Of a stretch of 64,000 nt of DNA, positions 22,960-34,706 are shown one piece after another (within the stretch, counting starts at the first letter, position 1; the number at the start of each line of letters is the position of its first letter). Position numbers and translations under genes: made by a program. Source of the DNA: Leucosporidium creatinivorum (Eukaryota > Basidiomycota > Microbotryomycetes > Leucosporidiales > Leucosporidiaceae); contig BCKL01000006.1 in NCBI GenBank assembly GCA_001600635.1, forward strand, positions 1 to 64,000, written 5' to 3'. A model generated the notes under the pieces. The model did not search any database. It saw only the letters and a program-made list of their open reading frames with translations, and was not told the origin of the DNA.

Positions 22960-25900
22960 CTAGTTGCTGAAGAGCATCCTGTAGGCCCTGATATGCCAAG
23001 GAGCTGCCTTCCTTTCGGCGCGGTACTGAAGAAGGCAGAGGGAGAGTCAGTGCAGCTCTCACAGGACGGCGACACCAGATCGATGCAAATTGTCCTTCGA
23101 GAAGCGACTTGAGAGACGAGCCGATCTGGCATGGCTTCGAAGAGCTTGGCAGAGGAAGCGGCGGCAGCCTCAGAAGCAGCGCCGAGAAACTCACCGCGCG
23201 CATTTCCTGGACCGTGAGCCAGGACTTGCGACCAGTCTGAAGGGGGACAAGTTCGGAATCGGAGTTAGTATCTTTCTGCACCGTCGAGGACCCGTCAATG
23301 AGGAAGCGGAACGTACGTCGAGGTCAATCGCTGAAACGGGGAGTGGCCAAGCGAAGCCCTTCCAGAGGTATACGCCCGCCCAGAAGAGCAGAAGCACGGG
23401 CAGAGCCAGCATCACTTGGAAGAAGGAGACAACTCGGTCCGACATGGGCGTGGAGGGGTCGAGTCCGATGGGTGAGATAGCCTGCGCCGAGCGCTCAGGT
23501 CAGCTTGAAGTAGCAGGGCGGGGAGAAGTGTGGAAAGTAGCTCACCACCCAGAACTGTGCGATAAGAATAAGGATGATGATGATGGAGCCGAGGATAGAG
23601 CCATAGATGCCTCCCATGGCGCGGAAGGGAAGCTCCTCGACCGAATGACCTGCAAGAGGTGAGTGAGTGAACGATCAGCGCAGAGACCTCGACAGCTCGA
23701 TAGTCTCAAGACGGGATACCTTGATGCTTCCAGGCCATGCGGAAGCTACAGGGAGAGTAAGGATCAGCGCTGGACGAGCCATCGCCGAGAAGACCCGTTA
23801 CCGAATGTGAGAGAGGCAGATCCCGAGGAAGGTGAAGAGGGTGCTGAGGCCAGAGCTGATGAAGGTTTGACACAGCACAGACAAGGTGGATACGAGGTGG
23901 TGTCAGCATCAAGTCGAACCAGGGATGATGTAGATGGGCGGGAGTGTTGCAAGCGCGCGGGCGGATCAAGGTGAGCCGATGAACGCGGGCAGTCCCTCAG
24001 TGAGTCAGACATAAACGCTTCGCTTACATGGCGAGCATCCAGTCGAAGGCAATAGCCCCTCCACTAGCGAGCGAAACGTATGCAATCTACGAGCGCCGAG
24101 GCCGGACAGGGTAGTCAGCAAGCCGCCAGCTCGACGAGAGAGGTGAAGAACACTCACAGAGCCCCATGCAAGATTGAAAACGACGGACCAGAGAGGACGA
24201 CCAGCCTTGTCGACGTAGGCGAAGCACCGAGGAGCAAAGCCCGTCTCGGCGAGGGCGGTCAGGACACGGGAGCCGGCGTAGACCGAGGCGAGGGCGATGG
24301 AGAGGATAGAGATGCAAATAGTAGCGTTCATGAGATCTGTAGCGCCGTAGTAGGTCAGTATGCGGCGCTGACGGCTGAGAGCCCAAGGCCTCCCAGGCTT
24401 GCAGAGTAAGAAATCGCTCACCAGGCAGCCCCTTGACGCCGGCGAGATCCACCAGGATGACGAAGGGACTTGCTCGTGCTGTACCCGAGTCGTCAGCGAG
24501 CCGGGGAGTGTCGTAGGGCACGCATAGACCGATGACAAGGAGCGAGGACATGAAGAAGAGACTGAGACGCCAAAAAGTCCCTTTGACCGCGCTCGGCAAG
24601 GTCTTGCGAGGGTTGGGCGTTTCGGTGGCAGCAAGTCCGACGAGCTCGGTACCGGCTGAGGATGAGTAGAGTCAGTGAAGAGCCCGAGAAGCTGCTCGTC
24701 GACTGCACCTCGGAGAAGGGCACCTCGGCGCTGAGCTCACCAAACGAGAAGGCGGCGGTCACAAACACGGTGCAGACACCCTTGAATCCGTTGGCGAATG
24801 CTCCCGGTGATCTCCACAGCTCCCCGCCAACATACGAGTCGAAGGGCGAGCCAGCAGGTCCTCCTCCGCAATTCATGACCTGTCGGGACCAGGAAGTCAG
24901 CTCGGTGGTGCTCAAGAGACTCTCAGTGCCAAGAGAGAGCGCATACAACTCCGAAGATGATGAAGGCGGCGATCACAATCTGCGAGGCGTTGAGCAAAGA
25001 TCAGCGCGCCGCTCGGCGATGGCTCCAGCCGCCGAGCAGGACTTACCAGCTTGATGATGGCAGACCACATCTCCTCTTCTGCGAAAGCCCGAGTACCGAC
25101 TACGTTGACGATGATGACAATGCCCCAAAAGACTGCAGGTGAGAAGGAGAGCTTAGCTTGGGATCAGACTCGGCCGAGGCTGCTGCTTACTCGTGATCCA
25201 AACGCCTGGAGAGACGGCGTCTGTCCAATAGCTCATAGTCAAAGCAGCAGCGGTGACTGCAGGGGATGAGGACGATCAGCTCGAGACCTTGTGTACGATG
25301 AGAACCCGCCTCACGCTCGAGAGGCAGGGTAACGAGCCATTCTGTTTCAGAGACAAGATTAGTCGAGACTCGGCGTGTTGTCAACGGATAAGCCTCACGA
25401 AAGAGGTAGTTTGCGCCCATAGCCACGCCGAATCCCGGATCGATGAAGCTGGGAGAGCAGTCAAAGTCAGCCCAAGGTCGCCGAGCGGTGCTTCAGCAAA
25501 GAACGAGGCGACTTACCGGACAGAAAGGGTGTAGAAGCCTCCCGAGACGGGGTACATGATGCACATCTCTCCAAGAGCTTGCGTGACGTTGATGAGCATC
25601 TGTGGCGGGAGCACGAGCGAGTCAGCCGAGGTCGGCGATCGCGTCAACCGATGCCGACTTACGACACCGACGATTAGCCAAGCGATGAGGATTCCTCCGG
25701 GGCTGTGGGGGAGATCAATTAGACCGGTGGTTTAGACGGAGCAGCTTTTACTCACCCTCCGTTGCGAAGAGCTGTCGGAGTCAGAGGTCAGCGCTTCGGC
25801 CCTGGCGCTGACGCTTCGCACTCACCCTGACCAGTCCCGATGAAGAGTCCCGTGCCAATGGAGCCGCCAACAGCAATGAGCTTGACGTGACGAGGCTTGA

Positions 25901-26219
25901 GCTGCTGTTGGAGGAGAGGATTGGATGCTGCAGTAAGCGGGTCAAGGGAGTCGGCTTGCTCGCCGACGGCTTTGATGCCTCTATAGAGCATGTCAGCGGG
26001 TCGTCGAGACAAGCTGGAGCGCTAAGCTCACCCTGTAGATCCAGGAGCACGCCTGAAAGACTCGAAGCTCAGTCCCCAGCGAGTAGCGAGCGTCTCTTGC
26101 GACGGATCGTAGAGAGTTTCGGTCGGCTTTGCCGCTTGCGTAACTACACGGATGCCTCCGTGGGCTTGAGCCTTCTCCATCTCATCAGTCGCATGCTGGG
26201 ACTTTTGGTGGTCGTCCAT
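22960..26219 (-). CDS. Amino-acid permease (YAT family, APC superfamily)
   Basis: Proton-coupled plasma-membrane amino-acid importer of the GAP1/DIP5 type. The N-terminal cytosolic tail ([18 protein letters not shown]) is followed by [24 protein letters not shown], the TM1 signature. Next come [119 protein letters not shown] and a Leu-rich last TM before [20 protein letters not shown]. The C-terminal [17 protein letters not shown] closes it. At least a dozen exons are needed, one of only 16 nt (25756-25771, encoding LRNGG). Substrate range cannot be read from sequence. Confidence 0.93.
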
Positions 26220-27118
26220 CCTGTGGGCAGATAGCGAGGTAGAGAAGCAAGAGTGCGGAGGATGTGGAGTGAGAGAAGGCTGAGTGCGGAGTGCGATACC
26301 AGCGAGTCGAAGCGCAGTAGGCGGCTTCGTTAGGAAAAGCTCGGTGACCGTCGGGCGCTAGCGACTTAGCCTGCAGATCCACGACTCAAACGGGACTCCG
26401 GAAGCAGCTGACCTCGGCTGCCGTCGTCGGCAGGCTTTTCTGCTAGATCACACCGTTTTCGAGGGCGCCTTCCTCTGTGGAGAGAAGCCTTATATTTACA
26501 CTGATACACTGGGAGATGTTTGAGACTTGCTGAGAGGCCAGAGAACTCGAGAGAGAGCAGCGAGATGAAGAGCTCGAGTCGATCAGGCGCGGGCTAAGGT
26601 TCATCATGCGCGTGATGGTGCCGACGTGGAGGTTGCAGTTGACCTAAGACGACGTCCTCCGGAATTTTGTAGTGTTGTGTTCGGGTTTCGAGCGAATGAA
26701 CTAAGGTCAAGGCAGCTTCCCCCGCTTTGGCTGCCTCGTCGACTCGACCGATTGCTCTTGCTGGCCGTTCGCCCTGCTATACTGGTGAGGAGACGATGGA
26801 GGAGCAGCGCACGTCAAAATGGATAGGGTGAAGCGCTGAAGCGGGAGAGTGAGGTCACCTTCGAAGCGATCAGTGCGCCGAGGACTCGACGGGCGAAGCT
26901 CGGCGAGGAGGAAGTGGTATGGGCCAGGGTTGTTAGCGAGTCACATCCAGCCTTCGTCGACACCTGGCTGCGGCTCAGCAAACGAGCACATCATCGCTCT
27001 TGTCGCTCCTGCTCGCCGTTTCTTCTCAATCGCCTCCGCCGAGCGAACGTCTAAGGCATTTTTCCATTACCTGCTAAGTGAGGGAGTGGGGACACAAAAG
27101 GGGGGAGGGGTAGTAAAA
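26220..27118. other. Intergenic: permease upstream region
   Basis: About 900 bp upstream of the permease and downstream of the E2 gene. I see no supportable exon on either strand. A somewhat AT-richer patch (TTATATTTACACTG, around 26490) is a possible core-promoter element. Confidence 0.4.
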
Positions 27119-29033
27119 TCAGAGCATGAATGAAAGAGGCGACTGTTGAGAGGGAGCAGAAAAGTCAGCACGAGTGCTTCTCGGCGAGGATGGAGAACGG
27201 CGAAAGCAGGCGCTGGGACTCACCTCCAGGTACGACTTGAAGGCCTTGAGCCACTTGGCTCCAACAGCCCCGTCGACCACCCTGTGGTCACATGAGATCG
27301 TCGCCTTCATCACGCTAACCTCCTTGAAGCCCTTCTCCGACTCGGCATCCAACACCAGCTTCTTCTCGGCGGCTCCGATAGCCAAAATGCACGACTGCGG
27401 GGGATTGATGATGGCGGTGAAGGACTCGACGCCAAACATGCCGAGGTTGGAGATGGTGAAGGATCCTCCCTGGTACTCCTCGGGCTTGAGCTTGCCGTCG
27501 CGAGCCTTGGCGGCGAGGGCCTTGGTCTGAGCGGAAACGGAGGCGAGGCCCTTGGCTCCGACGTCGGTGATGATGGGGGTGATGAGGCCGTTAGGGGTGG
27601 CGACGGCGATCGAGATGTCGGCCTTGTGGTATCTACGGTCGACGAAAGGCGAGACAGTCAGCTCCCCATCTCCAGACATCAGCGCCCGACTCTGCCAAAA
27701 CTCACTGCCTGACAAAGTCTCCGTGCCATCCCGAGTTGACCTCGGGAACGTCCTGCAGCGCCAGGGCCGAAGCCTTGACGATGAAGTCGTTAACCGAGAG
27801 CTTCGTTCCGCTCTTGACTCCGTCCTTGAGGCTTCCAGCAGCCTCGGCCGACTTGGCCGCGGCGTTGAAGACCTCGCGAAGCTTGTTGACGCGGTCCATG
27901 TTGATCTCCGCCGTCAGGTAGTAGTGGGGAGCGCCGGTCTTGGACTCGGTCAGGCGGGCGGCGATGGTGCGGCGCATGTTGGAGACGGGGGTATCGGTGT
28001 AGGTGGAGGCGGAGGAAGCGGAGGAGGCGCCAGCGGGGGCAGACGCGGAGGAGGAGGAGGAGGAGGAAGGGGAGGCGGCCGAGGGCTTGTACTTCTCGAC
28101 GTCGGCCTTGAGGATGCGACCCTCGGGGCCGGTTCCCTTGATCTGGGAAAGGGGGATGCCCTGCTCGAGGGCGATGCGCTTGGCGATGGGCGAGGCGAAG
28201 ATGATGGCGCGGTCGGCGGAAGGGGAGAGGGACTTCTCGGAGGACTTGGACTCCTCCTTGGGTGCGGCGGGCTTGGAGGCCTCCTTCTCCTGGGGCTTCT
28301 CGCTCGAGGGCTTCTCCTCAGTCTTGGCCTCGGGTGCGGCGGCCTTCTCCTCTCCACCCTCCTTGAGGAGCGCCTCGATAGCCTCGGCCGAGACGTCGTC
28401 TCCCTCCTCACCGAGGATGGCGGCGACCGATCCGACCTTGACCTCCTTGGCTCCATCACCAATCTATATCACGCGAACAAGAGGCGCAGGAGAAAAAAGT
28501 GATCAGCCTCCGCTTCTCTTCTACCCAGCAGCACCAGCAGCGGAGCTGATGCCGCCCTCCGTTCTCAAAAATACGCACGACAATCTTGACGAGGATACCC
28601 TCATCCTGGGCCTCGACGTCCATGGAAGCCTTGTCGGTCTCCTGCAAGTTCATCTACATTAGCTCCCGCCCGCGCGCAAGGCTCCGAGGCCCGAGAGAGC
28701 ACAGAAAAGGGCGAAAGCGCACCATCTCGAGCAACACATCGCCAGGAGCGAACGACTCTCCCTCCTTGAACTTCCAGCTCGAGATTCCTCCCTCGGTCAT
28801 CGTAGGGGACATGGCAGGGAACAAGAACTTGGTGAGAGCAGCCGAGGAGCGCGAAGCATGGAACTCTGCGGGCGAGGAGGATGCGTTAGACAGCTGCCGC
28901 ATCGATTGGGGTCGAGTTTCGTGGCGTGTAGAGGAGGAGCTGTAGAGCTACAGAGCTGGGACTTACGGCGAGCCGAGATGCCAGCGGGACGAGCGCAAGC
29001 GCGAGCGCGCTGCTGGACGAGAGTGCGAAGCAT
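27119..29033 (-). CDS. LAT1: Pyruvate dehydrogenase E2, dihydrolipoyl acetyltransferase
   Basis: Core acetyltransferase of the mitochondrial pyruvate dehydrogenase complex, moving the acetyl group from lipoyl-lysine to CoA. The Arg-rich, acid-free N-terminus [18 protein letters not shown] is a mitochondrial presequence. One lipoyl domain follows, with lipoylated Lys in [12 protein letters not shown]; then an Ala/Pro/Glu/Lys linker, the E1/E3-binding domain ([21 protein letters not shown]), a second Ser/Ala linker and the catalytic domain with the HRVVDG active-site motif. The final exon (27119-27142) is 24 nt and encodes SPLSFML. Two lipoyl domains occur in mammals; one is normal for fungi. 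A piece of this gene is duplicated at 20575-20744. Confidence 0.96.
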
Positions 29034-29519
29034 GCCGATGAGAGAGTTGGGGGAGAGAAGAGAGAGCTGAGAGGTTGGGCGCAACGGCGCGTGAGCAAGG
29101 CAAGCAGGGGAGCAGTAGGGAAGCTAGTTAGCTACAGCGGAATGTACAGGATTAATCGGCCTTAGCTGCCACTCACGAGAAGGGAGAGACGGCGGCGTAA
29201 GAGGTAGGGAGCGAAGGCCAACCTGGTTCGCGCGAAGAGAGCTGGAGGCGCCGTCTCCTCCCGCCGAGGAGCTGTTCTGCTTTCTCGGGCTTGGTGCAGT
29301 GTGAAAAGTAGCACAAAAAGTTACAACAAGCATTATAGACCCTAGAGAGCCCTATATACATCTACTCGTCGCAACAAAACAGCACCGAGCGTTGACCCTC
29401 CCCCTGCGAAGGTGGCCCTGTACATGGAATGGCTCCAAACCGCGCGTCAGAGGGGATGGAGCCTGCTGGGGGTCAAGTCAGCATCTTTAGGGACTATACC
29501 GAGGTGTTAGAGACTCACT
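29034..29519. promoter_or_regulatory. Intergenic: E2 upstream region
   Basis: About 490 bp between the E2 start and the stop of the small gene at 29520. No separate gene is seen. A possible 3'-untranslated intron of the small gene lies around 29470-29517 (GTGAGT donor, GCTGAC, CAG on the minus strand). Confidence 0.4.
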
Positions 29520-29793
29520 CTAAGTGCTGGTGAGGCTGTCCGGCGGTCCACTGCCTGGGGTCACCAGGCCGATGCGATTGAATGCCTGAACATTAACGAG
29601 GAGGGCGTCCAACTCGGCCTCTGCTTCTGTGAGATAGTAGTCAAGCGTCAGCGGGTACCCCGAGACGTGTACACGGCTTCAAGGACTGCTCACCAGCAGC
29701 AAGACGAGCGCGCTCCACTTCCGCAAGAGCCTCTTGCTGTTGCAGGAGGGTCGCAACAGGCGTCGGACGATGGAAGAGCTTCTGGAGGAACAT
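29520..29793 (-). CDS. Small coiled-coil protein, about 68 aa, family not recognised
   Basis: Two exons on the minus strand encode MFLQKLFHRPTPVATLLQQQ, then EALAEVERARLAA joined across an intron to EAEAELDALLVNVQAFNRIG and a short C-terminal tail LVTPGSGPPDSLTST. The intron (GTGAGC donor, CGCTGACG branch, CTCACAG acceptor) is canonical for this genome, and splicing in phase continues a charged amphipathic helix to a stop at 29520. The ATG chosen is the first in frame; the frame stays open upstream for about 60 codons, so additional N-terminal exons are possible. I do not recognise a family; the heptad-like Ala/Glu/Leu pattern suggests a coiled-coil adaptor. Confidence 0.5.
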
Positions 29794-31316
29794 GTCGCAA
29801 TGCTCCCGGTGGTGTGGAGCTGGCGGGTGTGGCTTGGAGAGAGGCAAGAGGCGACTTTAAGAGGGGGGAGGAGGCGAGAAAGGGAGACGGGACGGGTCGA
29901 AGGGGAGGGGAGGAAGGGGCAACGCCAAACATGCCCGCGCCCAAGCGTCAGGCGAGTGTCTCGCTCGCCCCAAAATTAAATCGGCTCCAAGACGGAAAGA
30001 AAGGGAGGGCCTGAGGTCGATCTCCCTTTCTCGGCGAGCCTGGCCTTTTCATCGTTCCCTCCCGACTGGCCGCTTCCCTTGCTGCCTTGCCCCTTGTAGA
30101 TAAGCCCAAGTGACAGGTGGCCATCAGGAAAGACACCCCAGCGATAGAGGGACTCCCGGAGCGAAGCTCGGTGGTTGTTGCAGGCGAGGTTCGGCGACGA
30201 GGCCTGCGCCGACCGAGCGGACGTCGGACTGGCGCAAGAGCCTGTCGGTACAGGGCCCCAGCGAGCAGATGGTAGTATCGAGCTCCTCCTGACATAGGAG
30301 AGTAGAGGTCAGAGTTGTACAGGAGTGGGAGGTGGCTCTTGAAGCGAACTGCCCTCGGCGATGGTTCGACCGAGGTAGAGGGCAATTGAGGCTGTACTTG
30401 AGTAGACCGAGTCGCTGGTAAATTTGTGCAAAGCAGCAGCACATCCTGTAGCTGAACATGAGACGCGATAAACGAGCACAGGCAGCAGAAGGAGGTTGAA
30501 AGGGAGAGTAAGGAAATGCGCTAACCCGCTTTTCCGCGGTGCAAGAGACCTCTCGCCAGGCTGGCGAGGCCTGACTCTCCCTCCTCCACATCGCTTCGCT
30601 CCCCGTCTTCACACACGCCTCGACAGGGTGAGTTCGCTACAGCACTAAGCTGTACCCTCCTACACCCCAGCTGACCCTCTCGCTCTCCGCCACCTTGCTC
30701 TGACTCTTGCAGGAAGCCTCCTCCAACCCGTCCCTCTCTCAGCTCTCCCACTCTCGACTCGCTTTCTCGCTCGCTTCCTCGGCCAACAATCTTTACAGCC
30801 TTATCACCCCAAGGCGTAAGTTACCTACCTCTACCACCCTACACACTCGGCTTTACGTCCTCGTCTTACCTCGAGGCACACCGCCTCCCGTCGTCCATCA
30901 CACTCGTCGCTCCACGGCCTCCCTCGGCTCGGCCGGTCGACTGCAGCCTAAGAGTGCTTCAGATAGTGGTCGACTACAGTGCACGAGCAGCACACTGCTC
31001 GCAGGAGCCCTGTAGCGAAGCTAGGGAGGGTCGAGGTCGCGCCCCGTGCTCGCGCAGTCACGGGAGCTCGTCTGGCTGGCATCGGTCTCTCTCGGCGCTC
31101 AGAGGCGGGCTGCAGCTGTACACAGCTTGAAGTGGAGCTCTCTGGCTGTCTCAACTGCACTGATTACTCCACAACTCAAGCGCTACTGTGCTAGAGAGGT
31201 CAACGAGCTGACGTCTTTGTTTCCCCTTCGTCTGCAGTCTCCCAACCTCTTTCTCCCCTTCCTTTCGCTCAAGCTTCCCCGAGCTTGACTTCTCATCTCT
31301 CACAACGTCGTCAGCT
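29794..31316. promoter_or_regulatory. Divergent upstream region with 5'-UTR introns of casein kinase I
   Basis: No complete gene is supported. Two introns with genome-typical signals lie upstream of the casein kinase start: 30628-30712 (GTGAGT, GCTGACC, CTTGCAG) and 30816-31237 (GTAAGT donor, GAGCTGACG branch, CTGCAG acceptor). They probably split the kinase's 5' untranslated region. The exon between them (30713-30815) is open in one frame, but no ATG precedes it. A short inverted repeat, CCTCTCGCCAGGCTGGCGAGG, at 30549-30569 could fold as a hairpin. Confidence 0.45.
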
Positions 31317-33008
31317 ATGGATCTGCGCGTAGGCGGCAAGTACCGGTGAGTCTTACGTCTCTGGGTTCGTGGCAAGAGCAACGGAGCGTCGTTCGATCGT
31401 GGCCTCCCATCTTGAGGGCTCTTGGCCGCGTAGGACCTGGGTCGAGGGGTTGGCGCTGCAGTACAGAAAGCTGACCTTCGTTTCTACCTTGCTGCTCCTC
31501 TACAGCATCGGCAAGAAGATCGGCAGTGGATCTGTGAGTTGCATTTTCGCGGCGCTATCGCCTCTCTGACGAAGTGGCTTCTCGGAGCCTTCCTTTGCTG
31601 ACTCTGCGCGCCTGCTCTTCTACAGTTCGGTGAGCTGGCTCTCTTTTCTCGGTCGATGGGGCGCTGCCTTGCGAGAACGGGAGCGCTCGGGGCGTTTGAA
31701 GGGGTGTCGGCGTCCTAGGAGCGAGCACGAAGCTGACCGAGCTTTCCAATCCCGCACTACAGGTGACATCTACCTCGGTGTCAACATCATCTCGGGCGAG
31801 GAGGTCGCCATCAAGCTCGAGTCGGTCAAGGCCAAGCACCCTCAACTCGAGTACGAGGCCAAGGTCTACAAGACGCTCGCCGGTGGGGTGGGAGTGCCGT
31901 TCGTGAGGTGGTTCGGAGTGGAGTGCGACTACAACGCCATGGTGCTCGATCTGCTCGGGCCCTCGCTCGAAGACCTCTTCAACTTCTGCAACCGCAAGTT
32001 CACCCTCAAGACCGTCCTTCTCCTCGCCGACCAGCTCGTAAGCTCTCGGCTTGACTTCTCTGCGCCTTTCGCTCACGTGCTGACCCCCCGACGACCCACA
32101 CAGATCTCCCGCATCGAGTACACTCACTCGCGCAACTTCATCCACCGCGACATCAAGCCCGACAACTTCCTCATGGGAATCGGAAAGCGCGGCAACCAGG
32201 TCAACGTGATCGACTTTGGACTCGCCAAGAAGTACCGCGACCCCAAGACCCACCTCCACATCCCCTACAGGGAGAACAAGAACCTCACGGGAACCGCTCG
32301 CTACACCTCCATCAACACTCATCTCGGAGTCGGTGAGTTGGCAGCTCGGCGCTTGGTCGCTTGTTCTCCGTACAGTCCACTGACCCACATCTCTCGCTCT
32401 CGTACTACAGAGCAATCCCGTCGCGACGACATGGAGTCGCTTGGCTACGTCCTCATGTACTTCCTCCGCGGCTCGCTCCCCTGGCAAGGCCTCAAGGCGG
32501 CGACCAAGAAGCAAAAGTACGACCGCATCATGGAGAAGAAGATGACGACCCCGACCGAGTACCTCTGCCGCGGCTTCCCCAACGAGTTCGCCATCTACCT
32601 CAACTACTGCCGCTCGCTCCGGTTCGACGACAAGCCCGACTACTCGTACCTCCGCAAGCTCTTCCGCGACCTCTTCGTCCGCGAGGGCTTCCAGTACGAT
32701 TACGTCTTCGACTGGAGCGTCCAGCAGCGTACGGATGAGGCGAGCAAGGCGGCCGAGGCGGCTGCCAAGCCCGCTGGCGTCGCTGCTGCTCCTCCCAAGA
32801 GGAGGGTCCTGCAGCCCGGAGAGGTCGAGCCTCAGAGCGACCAGAGGATGTGAGTTGCTCGTCGTGCTTCTCGAGCTTCTCCGCCGCCGCGAGCACATCG
32901 CTGACCCTCTCGATGCCCCTTCACAGGCTCCGCAGTCAGACTCGCGCTGCTCCTCAGGCCGGCGTTGACGCTCAGAGGCCTCTTCGCACCAACGGCGAGT
33001 GGTACTAA
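31317..33008 (+). CDS. Casein kinase I (HRR25/Hhp1 type)
   Basis: Ser/Thr kinase of the CK1 delta/epsilon group, acting in DNA repair, trafficking and ribosome maturation. Seven exons: 31317-31345, 31506-31533, 31626-31629, 31763-32037, 32104-32332, 32411-32849, 32927-33008; 361 residues. The glycine loop IGSGSFGDIYLG, VAIKLE with the ATP-binding Lys, [22 protein letters not shown] and [14 protein letters not shown] are all present. The CK1-specific [20 protein letters not shown] and [19 protein letters not shown] follow. The tail is Ala/Pro-rich and ends RTNGEWY. Exon 3 is only 4 nt (TTCG) and is needed to encode Phe and part of Gly in the glycine loop. Two introns are likely in the 5' untranslated region. 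Confidence 0.97.
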
Positions 33009-33722
33009 GCGCCCTACGACCTTCCTCGGTTCTCGGTCTCCCCCTCTCAACTCGTCGACCTTCATTCGACAACCCTTTCTCGGCGGCGGCGGCGGTAGTG
33101 GTGGACTCTAGCATTATCGATGGCGGGCGGTGGAGCGATTCGATGGAGATGGAGAGATGGAGCGAGGGTTGGACAGACAGCAGTGGGAGAGGATGGGTTT
33201 AGACCGATTCGTAAACTCGGTCAGCACCCCTCCTCGACTACTCGCCTCGCACCAGCTTCCTTCGCCATTCCTCCTCCTCTTCGACTCTTCTCACGCCTCA
33301 CGACCTCATCAAGATCCCCTCGCACCCTTCCTCCCCATCTTCCTCGGCTCGCCTGTCCCCTTTCGTCTCGTCAACTCCCCACCTTCGCACAACTCGACCC
33401 TCACTCCTCCCCCGTCTCCCGACTCGCTCGTCTTTTGTAGCGCGACTCGGGTTGTTGGACTGGATCACTCGGGCTCGTCGTCGTCGAAGGACCAAGGAGG
33501 AGCGAGGTTCTCGACTCGGTCAACCGCCTCGGAAACCCCCCTTCCCCATCGACTCGCGCACATCCAATCCCCCCTTCACCCCTAATATCGGCCTTCAACG
33601 ACCGACCCTCGCGTGCGCGTGCTCGACTTCCCCCCCTTCCCCCCTTAACCACCTCTACGTCGCATTCGAGCTTCAACACCTCGACTCGGCATTATCGGCT
33701 TCGGCCTCCGAATTCTCGCCCC

Positions 33723-33755
<33 letters not shown>

Positions 33756-34125
33756 TTTCTGTTCCCCTGTACCATCACATCCCCCCAGCAAGTTGATGTC
33801 GGTCCAGCCGAGGAGGATCACCAACCGGTCCACCTCGTTTCTTTCGCTCGGTCCCTCGACTTTCGGCTCTCCCCCCCCCCTCGCGTTGGGTCGCCTTCGC
33901 TACCCTCCCTCGCTTTCGCCCTTCCACGACTCTCGAACGACATGTACCAACACTCACAGGACGACTAGGAGCAAGACGAGAGAGGAGGAGGGGATGGACG
34001 GGCTCGGCGGAGGAGGCCGAGCAGGAGGAGGGTACGCTCGTCGTCGGTCGTCGCTTTTGCTTTTGCTTTTCTCCCTCCAGATACTTCCTACACCCCTCAC
34101 TCTATCAGTCTACAACCTCTAGTAA
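33009..34125. other. Intergenic, C/T-rich, with a 32-C homopolymer
   Basis: The 3' flank of casein kinase I. The plus strand is strongly pyrimidine-rich, and open frames there are Pro/Ser-rich artefacts of that composition. A pure run of 32 C lies at 33724-33755. No gene is supported. Confidence 0.5.
33724..33755. repeat. Poly-C tract (32 nt)
   Basis: Uninterrupted run of 32 cytosines within an already C-rich intergenic region; its true length may be inexact because homopolymers are hard to sequence. Confidence 0.95.
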
Positions 34126-34605
34126 CTACCCCCCTACCCCTCTCACAGCTCGCCAGCTCGGCCACCCAGATGGGGTCCGAGCCCGCCCTACACCCTTGTT
34201 TTCGTAGCGGCGTCGTTGCCTCCCTCTCTTCTTTTCGTGCTTTACTGCTAGTGAGATTCCCATACTCGACATCTCGGCGAGGGCGAGGGAGAGGAGAGCA
34301 GCGAACTGGTCCGCCTGCGCCGAGAGAAAGTCCAAGAGAGCAGAAAAGGCCGAGGCGCAGCTGTTGCACTACAAAACAAAACTGCGCTGTACTTACGTGT
34401 CAATCGAGGTCAAAAGGGCACCATAATCGTCATTTGGAAACTTGAGAAGATCGGCAACTTGGGCGCCAGGTGACCTGCTCGGCGTTTGAAAGTTCGGTTG
34501 CGCTATGGAGGAGCAGCGGGAGCGCCGGCAGGAGCAGAGAGTAGTCAGAAGGCTGCAGTACAATAGTCGGTACTTAGTCCGTGGTATTTGAGAACCGGCC
34601 GACAT
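34126..34605 (-). CDS. Possible small spliced gene (weakly supported)
   Basis: On the minus strand an ATG at 34605 opens MSAGSQIPRTK. Removal of a GTACCG...CAG intron with a CTGAC branch joins it to SPGAQVADLLKFPNDDYGAL and LTSIDT. A GTAAGT donor then leads either, after a 36-nt intron, into a helical stretch (ASAFSALLDFLSAQADQFAA, then LLSLALAEMSSMGISLAV), or, after an 82-nt intron, into a short Ser-rich end. The first gives a better helix but an unusually short intron. I cannot decide and do not recognise the family. The start lies 101 bp from the divergent gene at 34707, which argues for a real transcript. Confidence 0.35.
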
Positions 34606-34706
34606 GGTACAATGTCGCTACGAACGGGCACAGCTCGCTTGGCTGGTCGCTGTCCGGGTTGCTTTCCTCCCTCCCCCCTCCCCCGCTTCTCTCCCAGCGC
34701 CGGACG

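Noticed and set aside
27552-28502. 316-codon plus-strand open frame with long Gly/Leu repeats
   Set aside because: It is antisense to the Ala/Pro/Lys linker and catalytic region of the E2 gene; its repeats reflect that linker.
30713-30815. Short open exon upstream of casein kinase I as a coding exon
   Set aside because: No ATG precedes it in the spliced frame and the next splice quickly meets a stop; best read as untranslated leader.
31555-33114. 519-codon minus-strand open frame over casein kinase I
   Set aside because: It is the mirror of a highly conserved GC-rich coding region on the plus strand; low stop frequency is expected, and no family or splice support exists.
33009-33600. Pro/Ser-rich plus-strand frames as a novel gene
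   Set aside because: They are explained by CT-rich composition; no splice pattern or conserved motif.
34097-34369. Arg/Glu-rich minus-strand frame as a separate gene
   Set aside because: It has no good start and overlaps the alternative reading of the weak gene at 34126-34605.
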